Assembly (NCBI GenBank): GCA_029555385.1
Contig: JAKPSH010000162.1
Span: 1 to 42,796 of the forward strand
Direction: 5' to 3'
Origin: Pseudomonadota bacterium
GTDB taxonomy: Bacteria > Bdellovibrionota_C > UBA2361 > SZUA-149
DNA: 42,796 nt
Numbering within the stretch: the stretch's first letter is position 1; every line of letters begins with the position of its first letter. The notes below the pieces were generated by a model. That model searched no databases and had not been told where the DNA came from. It worked only from the letters and a program-made list of their open reading frames with translations. A program made the translations under genes and the position numbers. Below are positions 1 to 9,200 of the stretch, piece by piece.

Positions 1-3000
1 TTCGTGCGCACCATATCGGCAATAACTCCCGTGGGCGATTCGACGGACACTGTTCCATAACTGTCGGCCCCCGTGCCCCACACGGGATCGTGCAGCGCAA
101 GGTCAACCGTCACACCTCCACCCAGCTCGTAAAAGAGCTCAACCACCCCCAAGCCCTCCGGATTATTTACCCTGAGCACGACAGTAGTATCAAACTCATT
201 GAGGTTGGATAAGCGCAGCCAGTTGCGCTGCCCGAGGAAGAGATTCCACGCGTTCCATTTCTTAGACAGCGTCTCAGGTCTCGACCCTGCATAATAAGCC
301 GTGCCGACATCTCCGTTTGGATTTATATGGTAGAATCCGCTTTCCACATAACCGGTCAGATCGTGTTCATACGGCGACAGACTGACCATACCGCTTTCCC
401 CGGCACTTAGATACTGGGACGCATCAAAGTGCACCTGACTGTAGGGCGCAAGAACAACGTCTTCTACATGAACTTCTTCGCCGAGGTGATTTAAGAATAC
501 GACTTCGTAGTCGCTCTCCTCGTCCGAGGGATTGACAACGGTAATCCAGTTCTGTGCGCCTCCGCCATTTGAAATACCAACAAACTCATCACTAGCGGTC
601 GCCGCTCGCGCGATTACGGGAAAGGCAAAGCTGTAGTCTTGATTCGCGTTCAAAGTCGTCTGTCCGTAGCGCACCAAGAAAGCCATATACGCAGCACTTT
701 GATTCATCGGAACAATGCGATTCAGGCCGACTTTGCCGGGACCCGCGCTTAAGTGACCACCGTCAAAATCAACGCGGCCGAGCGCCGGCACGGAGACATA
801 CGCCGTGTCCACGAGCTGTCCCTCTTGGGAATAGCGTTCAATGCTGAACCCCTGATCGCTTTGCTCAAGGTTGGCAATCGTCAGCCAGTTGGCAACTATG
901 CCTCCTTCCGCCGGGTTCTGCGACGGATGAATGGTATTGTACGTAACGAAGGTATCTCCTGTCTTCGCGTTCTGCATCGGGTACTGATAAACAAATTGAA
1001 ACCCGCGCAGATCCCTGGTGCGGCTGTAGAATGACACGCGTCCGGTCACCGCGCCGGCACCGGGCCACTCGATCTTTGCCGTACCGTACTCCGCGGAAAA
1101 CCCGGGGAGCTGATTCACCTCAATATCAAGCTGCTCACCGGCAGGGATATAATAGTATCTGGGGTCGCCCGAACTCACCCCTGTGCGGTTGAACAGGACA
1201 ACGCTCAGCGTTAGACCTTCGCTGCCCGGATTGGCAAGTTCCAAAATGTTAATCATGCCTAGAGAACCGTTCCACGGCAGATAAACCGGCCCCGAAAATC
1301 CACCGTCGGTATCGGTAAGCGACCAGAACCCGGTATTGGCGCCTTGAACAAGGTCATCGAAAAACAGCATACTCGTCGTCTCGTCCTGCAGACCAGTGTA
1401 GTGGCGATACCAGTTCTCACCGAGGTCGTTCGAACGATAAATCACGTGGCCCACCGCCGCATAAACCCATTCACCTGCCGCATCCATCGCCAGCGCCGTC
1501 GCACGATAAAAAGTATTAACTTGCGTCAACGGAGCCATCACCCAAGTGCCGTTTCCGGTGGAAGCACCGCGCAGCGCAAACACCGTACCGTTTGGTGTGT
1601 TGGTCGCGTTGATATCCTGAGCCGCAGCATAGAGCGTATCTGTGGCCGGATCGTAGAGCAGTTTGCGGATCACGGAATTGCCAACCTGTTCGATATCAGG
1701 CGAAGTCAGCTTTGTCCATGACTGCCCGCCGTTTGTACTCTGCCACACTCCACGGTTATCGCCATTCAGGGAACCAGTGATTGGCGACCAGACGCCGAGA
1801 CCGGCAAAGAACAGGTTTTGATTAACAGCGACAAATGTGTTTACCGGACGTCCGTCAAGAAATGTATCTGTTTCCGTGAAGCTGCCGTTGGCTATGTCAT
1901 AAAACTGAAGCGCCCCATCGACCGCCCCATCCAATGAAGCAAAGCAGGCAGCCAAGACAGTTCCCCGAACCGAAAGCTCCATCACCATACGGTATTGTTC
2001 TGAGCCGTCCCGTTGATCGCGCATCTGCCAGCTTATCGGGCTGCTGCTTCCGGCAGCCGTGACCGACCCTTCGTAGACATCGCCTGCGCCGAGAAAGAAT
2101 CGTCCGTCCTCGTTCGGATCAAAAACAGCCGCGGTACTGCCGCCGCCGGCGCCGAGCGGAAACAAGGGGAAAATCCAGTTCGGGTCATCATCGAGAAACG
2201 AGTTGGTGAAGGCAACGCCGCTGTCGGAAGCGAGTACCACGACGTTCTTATCCGAAGCAAGCTGAGCCATATCATTAACGACGACTCCTTGCAGACCAGA
2301 GCTCGCGGGCAGCCAGAACGGATAATCCTGCGTGCTCAGATCCTCTGTTTTTGTCACCCCCACATCCGAGCGCATCAGCGCTTGCGTAACATCTGCCGGG
2401 TGCAAAACACCCGCCGTTCCTATCGGACTTGCGCCCAGGATCCGATCTTCCGGAGCCAGAAAGTCATCACCCTGAAAATACCAGGTCGTTCCGCCGTCTG
2501 TTGAATAATATTCACCGAGCAGCCCGACGTCGCCGGCGAACTGCATGAAACCAACCTGGTTATCAATATCCGCCGCGGTACTGTCTTTCAGCCGCGTGTA
2601 GCTGTCACCGAAATTGGTGCTCTTAAAAATTCCTTCGCCAAATGTAAACGTGGAAACATAAACGTCACCGTTTGGTGCCGTAAAAACCCGCCAGAAACGC
2701 CCCGTAGACGCTCCCGGTTCTCTCTTGACCCAATTGCTGACTGCGCCTGTTTCCGTATCAAAATCCGCACGATAGACCTCGGCGTTCGTCGCCTGCCAAG
2801 AACCTGTGAGCACGTAGACGTAGCCGTTCGGCGCATCAATGGCGATGCTGCTTACGCCTTGCGTATCCGGAATCTGAACTTCTGGGCCCAAGTCTTCAGT
2901 GGCAGCGTTGTAGACACGTAATTTCGGCAGCCAGCCTTGACCCATGACAACGAAGTTTCCGGCCGCAGCCAGCACTGCGGCTTCAAACTCAACCCCATCA

Positions 3001-3368
3001 GGCCACTCAAGCTGCGACCATTCCGGACGGTCCCCCGCAAGTGAGGTGTAATAAAGATCAAAACCGGCAACAGCAAAAAGAGTGTTGTTGGCAATGGCAA
3101 ATGATTTGGCCTCACCGCCCGTATATACGTCATCCCGCGCATCATTCCAGGTCCCGCCGAAGTCAGTTGAATAGAATATGCCGAGCGGACCTTGACAGCC
3201 GGCAAACGTAAGATGCGCATCGGCGCTTACAGCCATATGCACTAAATTTGCGCCATCCAAACCGAGCGGTTCGCGGGCGGCCTGCGCAAGCAGCGTTTGC
3301 GGAGCTAAAAGAAAACTTGCTGCGAAAATAACGAGGTCAAAAAGAAGCGTGAATTTTTGTTTGTGCAT
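1..3368 (-). CDS. Giant secreted BNR/beta-propeller protein with four-module C-terminal region (3' end cut by window)
   Basis: The frame stays open from an ATG at 3368 to the window edge, giving 1122 visible codons. The N-terminus is a Sec signal peptide ending near LLAQA. Residues of about 40-680 carry BNR/Asp-box-like motifs (YSTDFGGTW near 65, KSTNFGDSY near 248, YSTDGGTTW near 288, QSTNGGQSW near 545, RSNDLGENW near 646). These are typical of sialidase or sortilin-type beta-propellers, but no enzyme active site was recognised. From about residue 700 there are four modules of 109-119 residues, each with an N-(W)-hydrophobic-N motif (INILELAN, NWLTIAN, NWITVVN, NWLRLSN). They match, in order and spacing, the C-terminus of the protein at 24620-26590. 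By that comparison only about 20 residues are missing beyond base 1. Ribosome site GGTGG lies 5 bases before the start. The likely role is cell-surface or extracellular binding; the function is unknown. Confidence 0.88.
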   Translation of the reverse strand, partial: MHKQKFTLLFDLVIFAASFLLAPQTLLAQAAREPLGLDGANLVHMAVSADAHLTFAGCQGPLGIFYSTDFGGTWNDARDDVYTGGEAKSFAIANNTLFAVAGFDLYYTSLAGDRPEWSQLEWPDGVEFEAAVLAAAGNFVVMGQGWLPKLRVYNAATEDLGPEVQIPDTQGVSSIAIDAPNGYVYVLTGSWQATNAEVYRADFDTETGAVSNWVKREPGASTGRFWRVFTAPNGDVYVSTFTFGEGIFKSTNFGDSYTRLKDSTAADIDNQVGFMQFAGDVGLLGEYYSTDGGTTWYFQGDDFLAPEDRILGASPIGTAGVLHPADVTQALMRSDVGVTKTEDLSTQDYPFWLPASSGLQGVVVNDMAQLASDKNVVVLASDSGVAFTNSFLDDDPNWIFPLFPLGAGGGSTAAVFDPNEDGRFFLGAGDVYEGSVTAAGSSSPISWQMRDQRDGSEQYRMVMELSVRGTVLAACFASLDGAVDGALQFYDIANGSFTETDTFLDGRPVNTFVAVNQNLFFAGLGVWSPITGSLNGDNRGVWQSTNGGQSWTKLTSPDIEQVGNSVIRKLLYDPATDTLYAAAQDINATNTPNGTVFALRGASTGNGTWVMAPLTQVNTFYRATALAMDAAGEWVYAAVGHVIYRSNDLGENWYRHYTGLQDETTSMLFFDDLVQGANTGFWSLTDTDGGFSGPVYLPWNGSLGMINILELANPGSEGLTLSVVLFNRTGVSSGDPRYYYIPAGEQLDIEVNQLPGFSAEYGTAKIEWPGAGAVTGRVSFYSRTRDLRGFQFVYQYPMQNAKTGDTFVTYNTIHPSQNPAEGGIVANWLTIANLEQSDQGFSIERYSQEGQLVDTAYVSVPALGRVDFDGGHLSAGPGKVGLNRIVPMNQSAAYMAFLVRYGQTTLNANQDYSFAFPVIARAATASDEFVGISNGGGAQNWITVVNPSDEESDYEVVFLNHLGEEVHVEDVVLAPYSQVHFDASQYLSAGESGMVSLSPYEHDLTGYVESGFYHINPNGDVGTAYYAGSRPETLSKKWNAWNLFLGQRNWLRLSNLNEFDTTVVLRVNNPEGLGVVELFYELGGGVTVDLALHDPVWGTGADSYGTVSVESPTGVIADMVRT

Positions 3369-3499
3369 GTTCGCCACCGTTACTCGACAGGTTAAGGATT
3401 CTTTAAATAAAAAATGTCTTCCACTGCATTCCGATCAATATTCGTAACACCGGAATCAAAACTAAACCGACAAAAAAACCGTATATACCGCTGTTTGCC

Positions 3500-4681
3500 A
3501 TGCTTTTGTTCTTGCGCCATCGGCAGTTTCGTAGTCACAAATCCATTATGTTTTCGAAACTGAGAATCCCCCAAGAATGTTTGCTGGTTATTTTGATTGT
3601 ATTGTTTGTCAGACTGGCACTCATGATCTGGGTAGCGGTATTCGCACGTGTTAATTACACATCACTAAGCGAATATTTATTGCTCTGGCATCGCTGGGAT
3701 GCCATTCACTACACAGAACTTGCCGAGCTAGATCGCATAGCAAACCAGATCTCCGAAACCCGGCTTGCGTTTATCAGCCGGTTTCCGCCTTTATATCCGT
3801 TTCTCGTCAGAACCGCGTTAGATATTACTCAGCTTAGCCCGAATCAGGCGGCAATGCTTGTTTCGTTTGGATTTCTGCTTGCAGCATCGATCATCTTGTT
3901 CAAGCTGATGCGCGCTGAGGGGTTCGCGACAACGAGCAGCCTCTGGGCCGTTCTCTGCCTGAATATCTTTCCCACCTCCTACTTTGCTACGGCGGGCTAT
4001 TCTGAACCTCTTTTTATCGCGCTTCTTATCGGCTATTTTTACGCCGTTCGCATTCAGAAGAACTTTGCGCTTGGCGCAGTTTTGCTTGGGTTTGCCTTGA
4101 TTACGCGAACGATCGGCGTAGTTGCGCTTCTGGCGCATGCACTTATCTTTCTCAAACGTTTCACCGCCCGCACAACCCGGCGATGGGAAGACGCGTTTTG
4201 GCTTGTCTTGCCGGCACTGGCGTGCCTAGTCCCTCTTTGTGTGAACTTGTTCCTATTAAAGATGCCCGGCTATCAAGCAGATTTTGAGCAGGGATTCTAT
4301 GCCACCACCTTGATTCCGTTCTACACTACAGCTAAATCCTGCGCGGAATTAATTTCTCAGCCGCAGCTTTTTTTTGATGAACGCTTTATGTTTACCCTCG
4401 GCTGGCCGGCTCTATTCGTGCTTGTCCTCACTCCACTTTACCTTATTCATGCAAAACGCCTTTCCTGGGAATACAACGCTTTTTCACTCGCCTATATCGG
4501 CGGACTTTCTTTTGTTACATGGCCGCTTGGTGTTCCCCGCTACTGGTTTGCGGCCGTACCTCTGTTTATGTCACTCTCACTATTCCGATCCATTTTCTTA
4601 AAGAGCCTGTTGAGTGCGTTTTTCGTGGCAGGTCTGCTTTATTTCTCTCTTGTTTTCACAAGCGGACATTTTGCTTTCTGA
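3500..4681 (+). CDS. Polytopic membrane protein, PIG-V/GT-C-like mannosyltransferase candidate
   Basis: This is a 393-residue hydrophobic protein with roughly eight to ten membrane segments. After the first helix (about residues 27-49) it has an extracytoplasmic-type loop with WHRWDAIHY (63-71), then FPPLYPFLVR (95-104). The arrangement W-D-x-x-H-Y followed by F-P-L-Y-P is characteristic of GT-C glycosyltransferases related to PIG-V, which use polyprenyl-phosphate sugars, with acidic loop residues near the catalytic site. The donor and acceptor cannot be read from sequence. The start is uncertain: ATG 3500 and ATG 3548 are both in frame and neither has a good ribosome site; the second gives a shorter cytoplasmic lead. 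It is divergent from the giant secreted protein and has no obvious glycan operon around it. The assignment rests on motif recognition only. Confidence 0.7.
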   Translation: MLLFLRHRQFRSHKSIMFSKLRIPQECLLVILIVLFVRLALMIWVAVFARVNYTSLSEYLLLWHRWDAIHYTELAELDRIANQISETRLAFISRFPPLYPFLVRTALDITQLSPNQAAMLVSFGFLLAASIILFKLMRAEGFATTSSLWAVLCLNIFPTSYFATAGYSEPLFIALLIGYFYAVRIQKNFALGAVLLGFALITRTIGVVALLAHALIFLKRFTARTTRRWEDAFWLVLPALACLVPLCVNLFLLKMPGYQADFEQGFYATTLIPFYTTAKSCAELISQPQLFFDERFMFTLGWPALFVLVLTPLYLIHAKRLSWEYNAFSLAYIGGLSFVTWPLGVPRYWFAAVPLFMSLSLFRSIFLKSLLSAFFVAGLLYFSLVFTSGHFAF

Positions 4682-4850
4682 CCATTGGCTCACCGATTTA
4701 CTTAGTTTTGTGACCCACGGGTGACACTATTTACTCGTTTGTGATAGTGATTTACGAATCGGATTTACCGGGAGAGGGCTGCCGCTAAATTCTTCGGAAC
4801 AGAAAGGCTTAGAAATCAGCTTTTCTTAGTCCTGCTTTTCGCGACAGGCC

Positions 4851-4865
4851 CCCGGAATATCCGGG
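4851..4865 (+). promoter_or_regulatory. Small hairpin in the metK leader
   Basis: A perfect 6-bp stem with a 3-base loop (CCCGGA-ATA-TCCGGG) lies 36 bases before the metK start codon. The 219-base interval 4682-4900 otherwise holds no convincing ORF, and I could not match it to the SAM-I, SAM-II or SAH riboswitch consensus. It may be a leader structure of the metK mRNA or chance. Confidence 0.3.
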
Positions 4866-4900
4866 TGTAGAAGTCACAATTTATTTTATAGAGGGGAAAT

Positions 4901-6079
4901 ATGAGAATCACATCTGAATCAATTAAAGTAGGGCATCCTGACATCGTTGCCGACTGCGTAGCGGCGAATATCATTGCGGCGATCATTGAAGAAGAAGAAA
5001 AGCTGGGCCTGTCTATCGACACCCTGCCGCACTGCGGACTGGAAGTATTTCTAGGCAAAGGCCTTTGCTTGGTGGGCGGTGAGGTGGCAACGCGGGCTTA
5101 TGTTGATATAGAAAAGATTGTTCGCGAAACCGTGATTAACATCGGCTACAACGATTGCGCGGTCGGCCTGAATGGTGCTTCCATGGGAGTGCTTAACGCG
5201 ATCATCCCTCAGTCACCAGACATCAATCAAGGAACTCGCGCGGAGCTGAACGAGCGGAAAGAAATCGGCGCTGGAGACCAAGGCATTATGTATGGCTTCG
5301 CGTGCAAGGAAACACCGGAACTCCTGCCCCTGCCTTATGTTCTTTCCACAAAATTGATGCGGGCCTTTGAAGATTGTGAAATCTCTTACATTGCACCTGA
5401 CGGGAAGGGCCAGGTCACTGTTGAATACGATGACAAGACTGGACTGCCGACACGCCTGGCCAAAGTCTTAATGTCAAACGCCATCGACTACCGCTATGTG
5501 CCGCATCAGGAAAAGAAACGCGTCGCACAGGAAGCAAAGAAGCTTGCTTTCGAAACGCTGAAAGACTGGGTGGACGATCAGACGGAGTTCCTGTTCAATC
5601 CCACAGGCGAGTGGCAGGCCATCAACTCTTGCAGCGCCGCCGATTCCGGCGTGACCGGACGAAAACTCGTTGTGCAGTTTTACGGCGGCTATCCTGGCGC
5701 GCAGATGGGCGGCGGCGCCGTGGTCAACAAGTCGCCGGAAAAAGTCGACTGTTGTGCCGCATTCGGCGCGCGTTACGCAGCAAAGAACGTCGTCGCTGCC
5801 GGCATAGCTGACAAGTGTTCGGTGCAGCTTGCCTACGCTATCGGCATTGCGCAACCCATGTCCGTGTATGTAAACACCTTCGGTACGGGTGTTTGTCCCG
5901 ATGCCGAAATCTCACGGGCAGTAGAAGAGATATTCGATTTCACGCCGCGCGGCATGATCGAGCGCTTCAATCTGCTGAATGCGGAAACTTACCGCAAGCT
6001 CCCGAAGACGTTTTTCCTTGGGAACTACAAGTGGGAAGAAACCGACTTGGCTGCAACCCTGAAAAAGAGACTCGGATAA
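4901..6079 (+). CDS. metK: S-adenosylmethionine synthetase (methionine adenosyltransferase), divergent
   Basis: This 392-residue protein is the usual length for MetK, which makes S-adenosylmethionine from methionine and ATP in the cytosol. It keeps SES-x3-GHPD near the N-terminus, SPDINQG, GAGDQGIMYGFA, FNPTG, the D-SGVTGRK segment, and the K-x3-KVD...AARY-x-AKN-x-VAAG block, so most ATP, Mg and phosphate ligands are there. It is unusual in two places. The lysine of the canonical GHPDK is isoleucine (GHPDIVAD) and the following conserved QISD is CVAA. The canonical GGPxGD motif is replaced by NSCSAAD with about two extra residues. It is therefore a divergent subfamily member, probably active but not certain. 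A strong GAGGGG ribosome site lies 6 bases before ATG, and the gene ends in its own terminator, so it is monocistronic. Confidence 0.93.
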   Translation: MRITSESIKVGHPDIVADCVAANIIAAIIEEEEKLGLSIDTLPHCGLEVFLGKGLCLVGGEVATRAYVDIEKIVRETVINIGYNDCAVGLNGASMGVLNAIIPQSPDINQGTRAELNERKEIGAGDQGIMYGFACKETPELLPLPYVLSTKLMRAFEDCEISYIAPDGKGQVTVEYDDKTGLPTRLAKVLMSNAIDYRYVPHQEKKRVAQEAKKLAFETLKDWVDDQTEFLFNPTGEWQAINSCSAADSGVTGRKLVVQFYGGYPGAQMGGGAVVNKSPEKVDCCAAFGARYAAKNVVAAGIADKCSVQLAYAIGIAQPMSVYVNTFGTGVCPDAEISRAVEEIFDFTPRGMIERFNLLNAETYRKLPKTFFLGNYKWEETDLAATLKKRLG

Positions 6080-6109
6080 TTCAGTGGTTATTGTTTAAAC
6101 TTCAGCGAG

Positions 6110-6139
6110 AGCGCTGCCGCAAAGCAGCGCTTTTTTTTT
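6110..6139 (+). terminator. Rho-independent terminator of metK
   Basis: A perfect 8-bp stem AGCGCTGC / GCAGCGCT with a 6-base loop (CGCAAA) runs straight into nine T residues, 31 bases after the metK stop codon. This is a textbook intrinsic terminator. Confidence 0.93.
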
Positions 6140-6214
6140 ATCTGCCCGGCGGCAATGTGACCCTTGCCCTTACTGCTACGCACTGCGAAAATAGATAAAA
6201 ATGGGAATCAGAAA

Positions 6215-9200
6215 ATGAAGACATATCTGACTATTTTTCTCGCGCTCCTTTTGTCAATGCTCAGTGCCCGGACGGCAGCAGCGCAGTCACAATTTGACTA
6301 TGCGGCAGGCATAATCGACCGCAGCACCGCTCTGGCGCAGGCTGCGGCCGTTGACGCAGCTGCCTATCCCGAAGCGGAAGCGGTGATCGTTGAGGACGCA
6401 ACAATCACAAAATATCAGCCGAATGGGCAAGCTCTCGAGTGGGGAGAGTTCTACCTGAAAGTGCTCACCGAAAAGGGACGGCGTGAAAACCAGTCGTTAT
6501 CGCTCGACTTCATGCTCCCCTACGAGAAAGTAGAATTCGTTCTTGTCGAGGCGATTAAAAAAGACGGCACCGCCATTCCCGTCGACCTTCAGACGCACAG
6601 CAAGGTTATGATTGATCCTTCACAGATGGGAATGAACATTTACGATCCGAACGAGAAAGTTCTTGTCGTCAGCATTCCGGGGCTGGAGATCGGTGATACC
6701 ATCCATGGCCTGACACGCTCGGAACTGATCAAGCCCCGCGTACCCGGTACTTGGAGCGATTATCAGATCTTCGAGCACACGATGCCGATTAAGCATGCCG
6801 TCTATGAAGTTCACGCTCCAGCGAACCTGCCGCTGCGCAGCATCGCGCTCAAAAGCAAGGTGAGCGAGACCGTAACATACAGCAAGAAAGAGGAACATGA
6901 CGGCACGGCTCATCGCTGGGAAATACGCAATGTCCCGCGGATCTTTCTTGAACCGAACATGCCGCCAGCCGGAACAGTTGTTCAGCGTCTGTTGGTAAGC
7001 ACGATAAGCGACTGGAGCGAGCTTTCGCGCTGGTATTGGCATCTCAGCGAACCGCACCTCAAAGCAACTTCCCCTGCTCTTGAACAAAAGGTAAAAGACT
7101 TAACCGGCGATGCGGCCCATGCCGATGAAAAAATAGCCCGGCTGTTTCGCTTCGTTTCACAAGAAATTCGATATTTAGGCGTAACTGCGGAAACAGAAGC
7201 TCCGGGTTATGAACCTCACGATGTTTCGCTCACCTTCGAAAACCGCCACGGCGTCTGCCGCGACAAAGCGGCCTTGCTTGCCGCAATGCTTCGCCTGGCC
7301 GGCTTAAATGCTTACCCGGTGCTGATTTATACCGGCCCGAGAAAAGATGAAGAAGTGCCGCAGCCCTATTTCAACCACGCGATCGTTGCCGCGGAAAACA
7401 CGGACGGTTCCTATACCCTAATGGATCCCACCGACGAAAGCACCAAAGATCTCCTTCCAGCTTATCTTAATAATAAGAGCTACCTGGTCGCCAAACCCGC
7501 TGGCGAGCGTCTGCTTGCTTCGCCAGTCGCGCCAGCGGAAGCAAACCTGCTGCTCATTGAAAGCACCGGACGCATCGACGCCAACGGCACCTACAGCGCA
7601 CAAGCTGCGCTGTCTTATCGCGGCATTAATGATTCTATGTACCGCGGCTACTTGGCGCAGCTCGAACCTGAGCAGCGCAAGCGTTACTTCGAGCTGAATC
7701 TTAAACGCACGCTTCCCAGTGCCGAGTTGACCGGATTCTCAATCTCCCCCGCCAACCTACTTGATACTACGCAGCCACTCGTAGTCATGTTCGAGATTCA
7801 GGCAAAGAACTATGTGCTCCGCGACAAAACTCTGGCCGCGTTGCCGCTTCCACGGCTGGGCCGGACACTCGGGCTAGCCGGTTATGTCTTAGGCGAACTT
7901 GGCCTTAAGCAGCGCCGCTTTCCGCTGGACATCGACTTCACCTGCGGCGTGCGCGAGATGATCGATATTGAGCTTGATTCAGGTCTCGGCAAACCTGTCG
8001 CTATCCCGGAATCGCCGCCGATTGCGGACAAAACAATATCCTGGAAACGGAACAGCAACATTTCCGAGCAACACCTGAGATCGGAAAACGAAATGCTGAT
8101 ACATGTCGTCGAATTTTCGCCGGACGATTACTTACGCCTTAAGGAGCATGTTGCCGCCATCGAGTTAAACAACCAAAAGATGGCCTTTTTTGAACCGCAG
8201 TCTGCGGCCCTTGTTTCTAAAAGTGCGGCCGAGGCCGAGATACTGAGCGATATAACAGAACTCAAGCTGACTAACGAAAAGAACTGGGTTGAAAAGCGCA
8301 CTCTGCGCAAGAAAATACTTACCTATAAGGGAAAGAAAGAAAACGCTGAAGTTAAGATCGACTTCAATCCAGCATGGGAGGAAGTACGGCTGCTGGAAGC
8401 AAAAGTCATCAACAACGGTTCAGTCAAAGAAATAAGCAAGCTTGAACAGAATTTAATGGACGCCCCATGGGTGGCGCATGCACCGCGCTACTCGCCGCGA
8501 AAGACCTTGGTTGCCAACCTTCCCGGCGTAGAAGCAGGCAGCGTTGTCGAGTACAGTTATGAACGCACGGCAAAAAACCAGCCGGCATTCTCGCTTAGCG
8601 AAGTTTTCCGCGCACGTTATCCGGTGCTTAAGAAAAGAGTGACCTTGGAGGCTCCGGCGTCACTGCCGTTGGCAATTCTCCTTGATCAAAACGGCGTAAT
8701 GCGGCCCGACCAGGCGGGAGAAGGACTGGCAGTCAACGAAACGCGCAAGAAACTCGCCGGGAACAGGCTGCGCATTGAGTGGACAGCAGAAAACCAGCCG
8801 CGTCTTAAAACAGAAGACAACGAACCACCGCTTGCCGGATTTGCACCCGTACTGCAAATCAGCGCCGGACGCTGGGTGGACTATGTTCAGTATGTATCTG
8901 AACTCTTGCAGAACGCAGCGGCAAATCAAGTGCGCGCCGAAGCTGCCGCTAAAGAACTGGCCAAGGATGTCAGCAGCCCGGAAGGACGGGTGCAAGCTGT
9001 TCGCGATTTTGTCGCGCGCAGCATCCGTCATGCCGGTCCCCGGCTCGACGAAGCACCACTGACCACCATAACTCCAGCCGATCAAACGCTGCAAGACGGA
9101 TACGGCAATACAACAGACCGTGCGGTCCTGACTTTTACCATGCTTCGCGCCCTTGGCTTTTCTCCGGAATTCGTGCTGGCGAGCAGACGAGGCCTGCTGC

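Noticed and set aside
753-3220. Several ORFs on both strands of the first 3.3 kb
   Set aside because: All are shadows of the uninterrupted minus-strand frame of the giant secreted protein.
4682-4900. Possible SAM riboswitch upstream of metK
   Set aside because: Position is right, but I cannot match the conserved cores of SAM-I, SAM-II or SAH riboswitches; only one small hairpin is clear.
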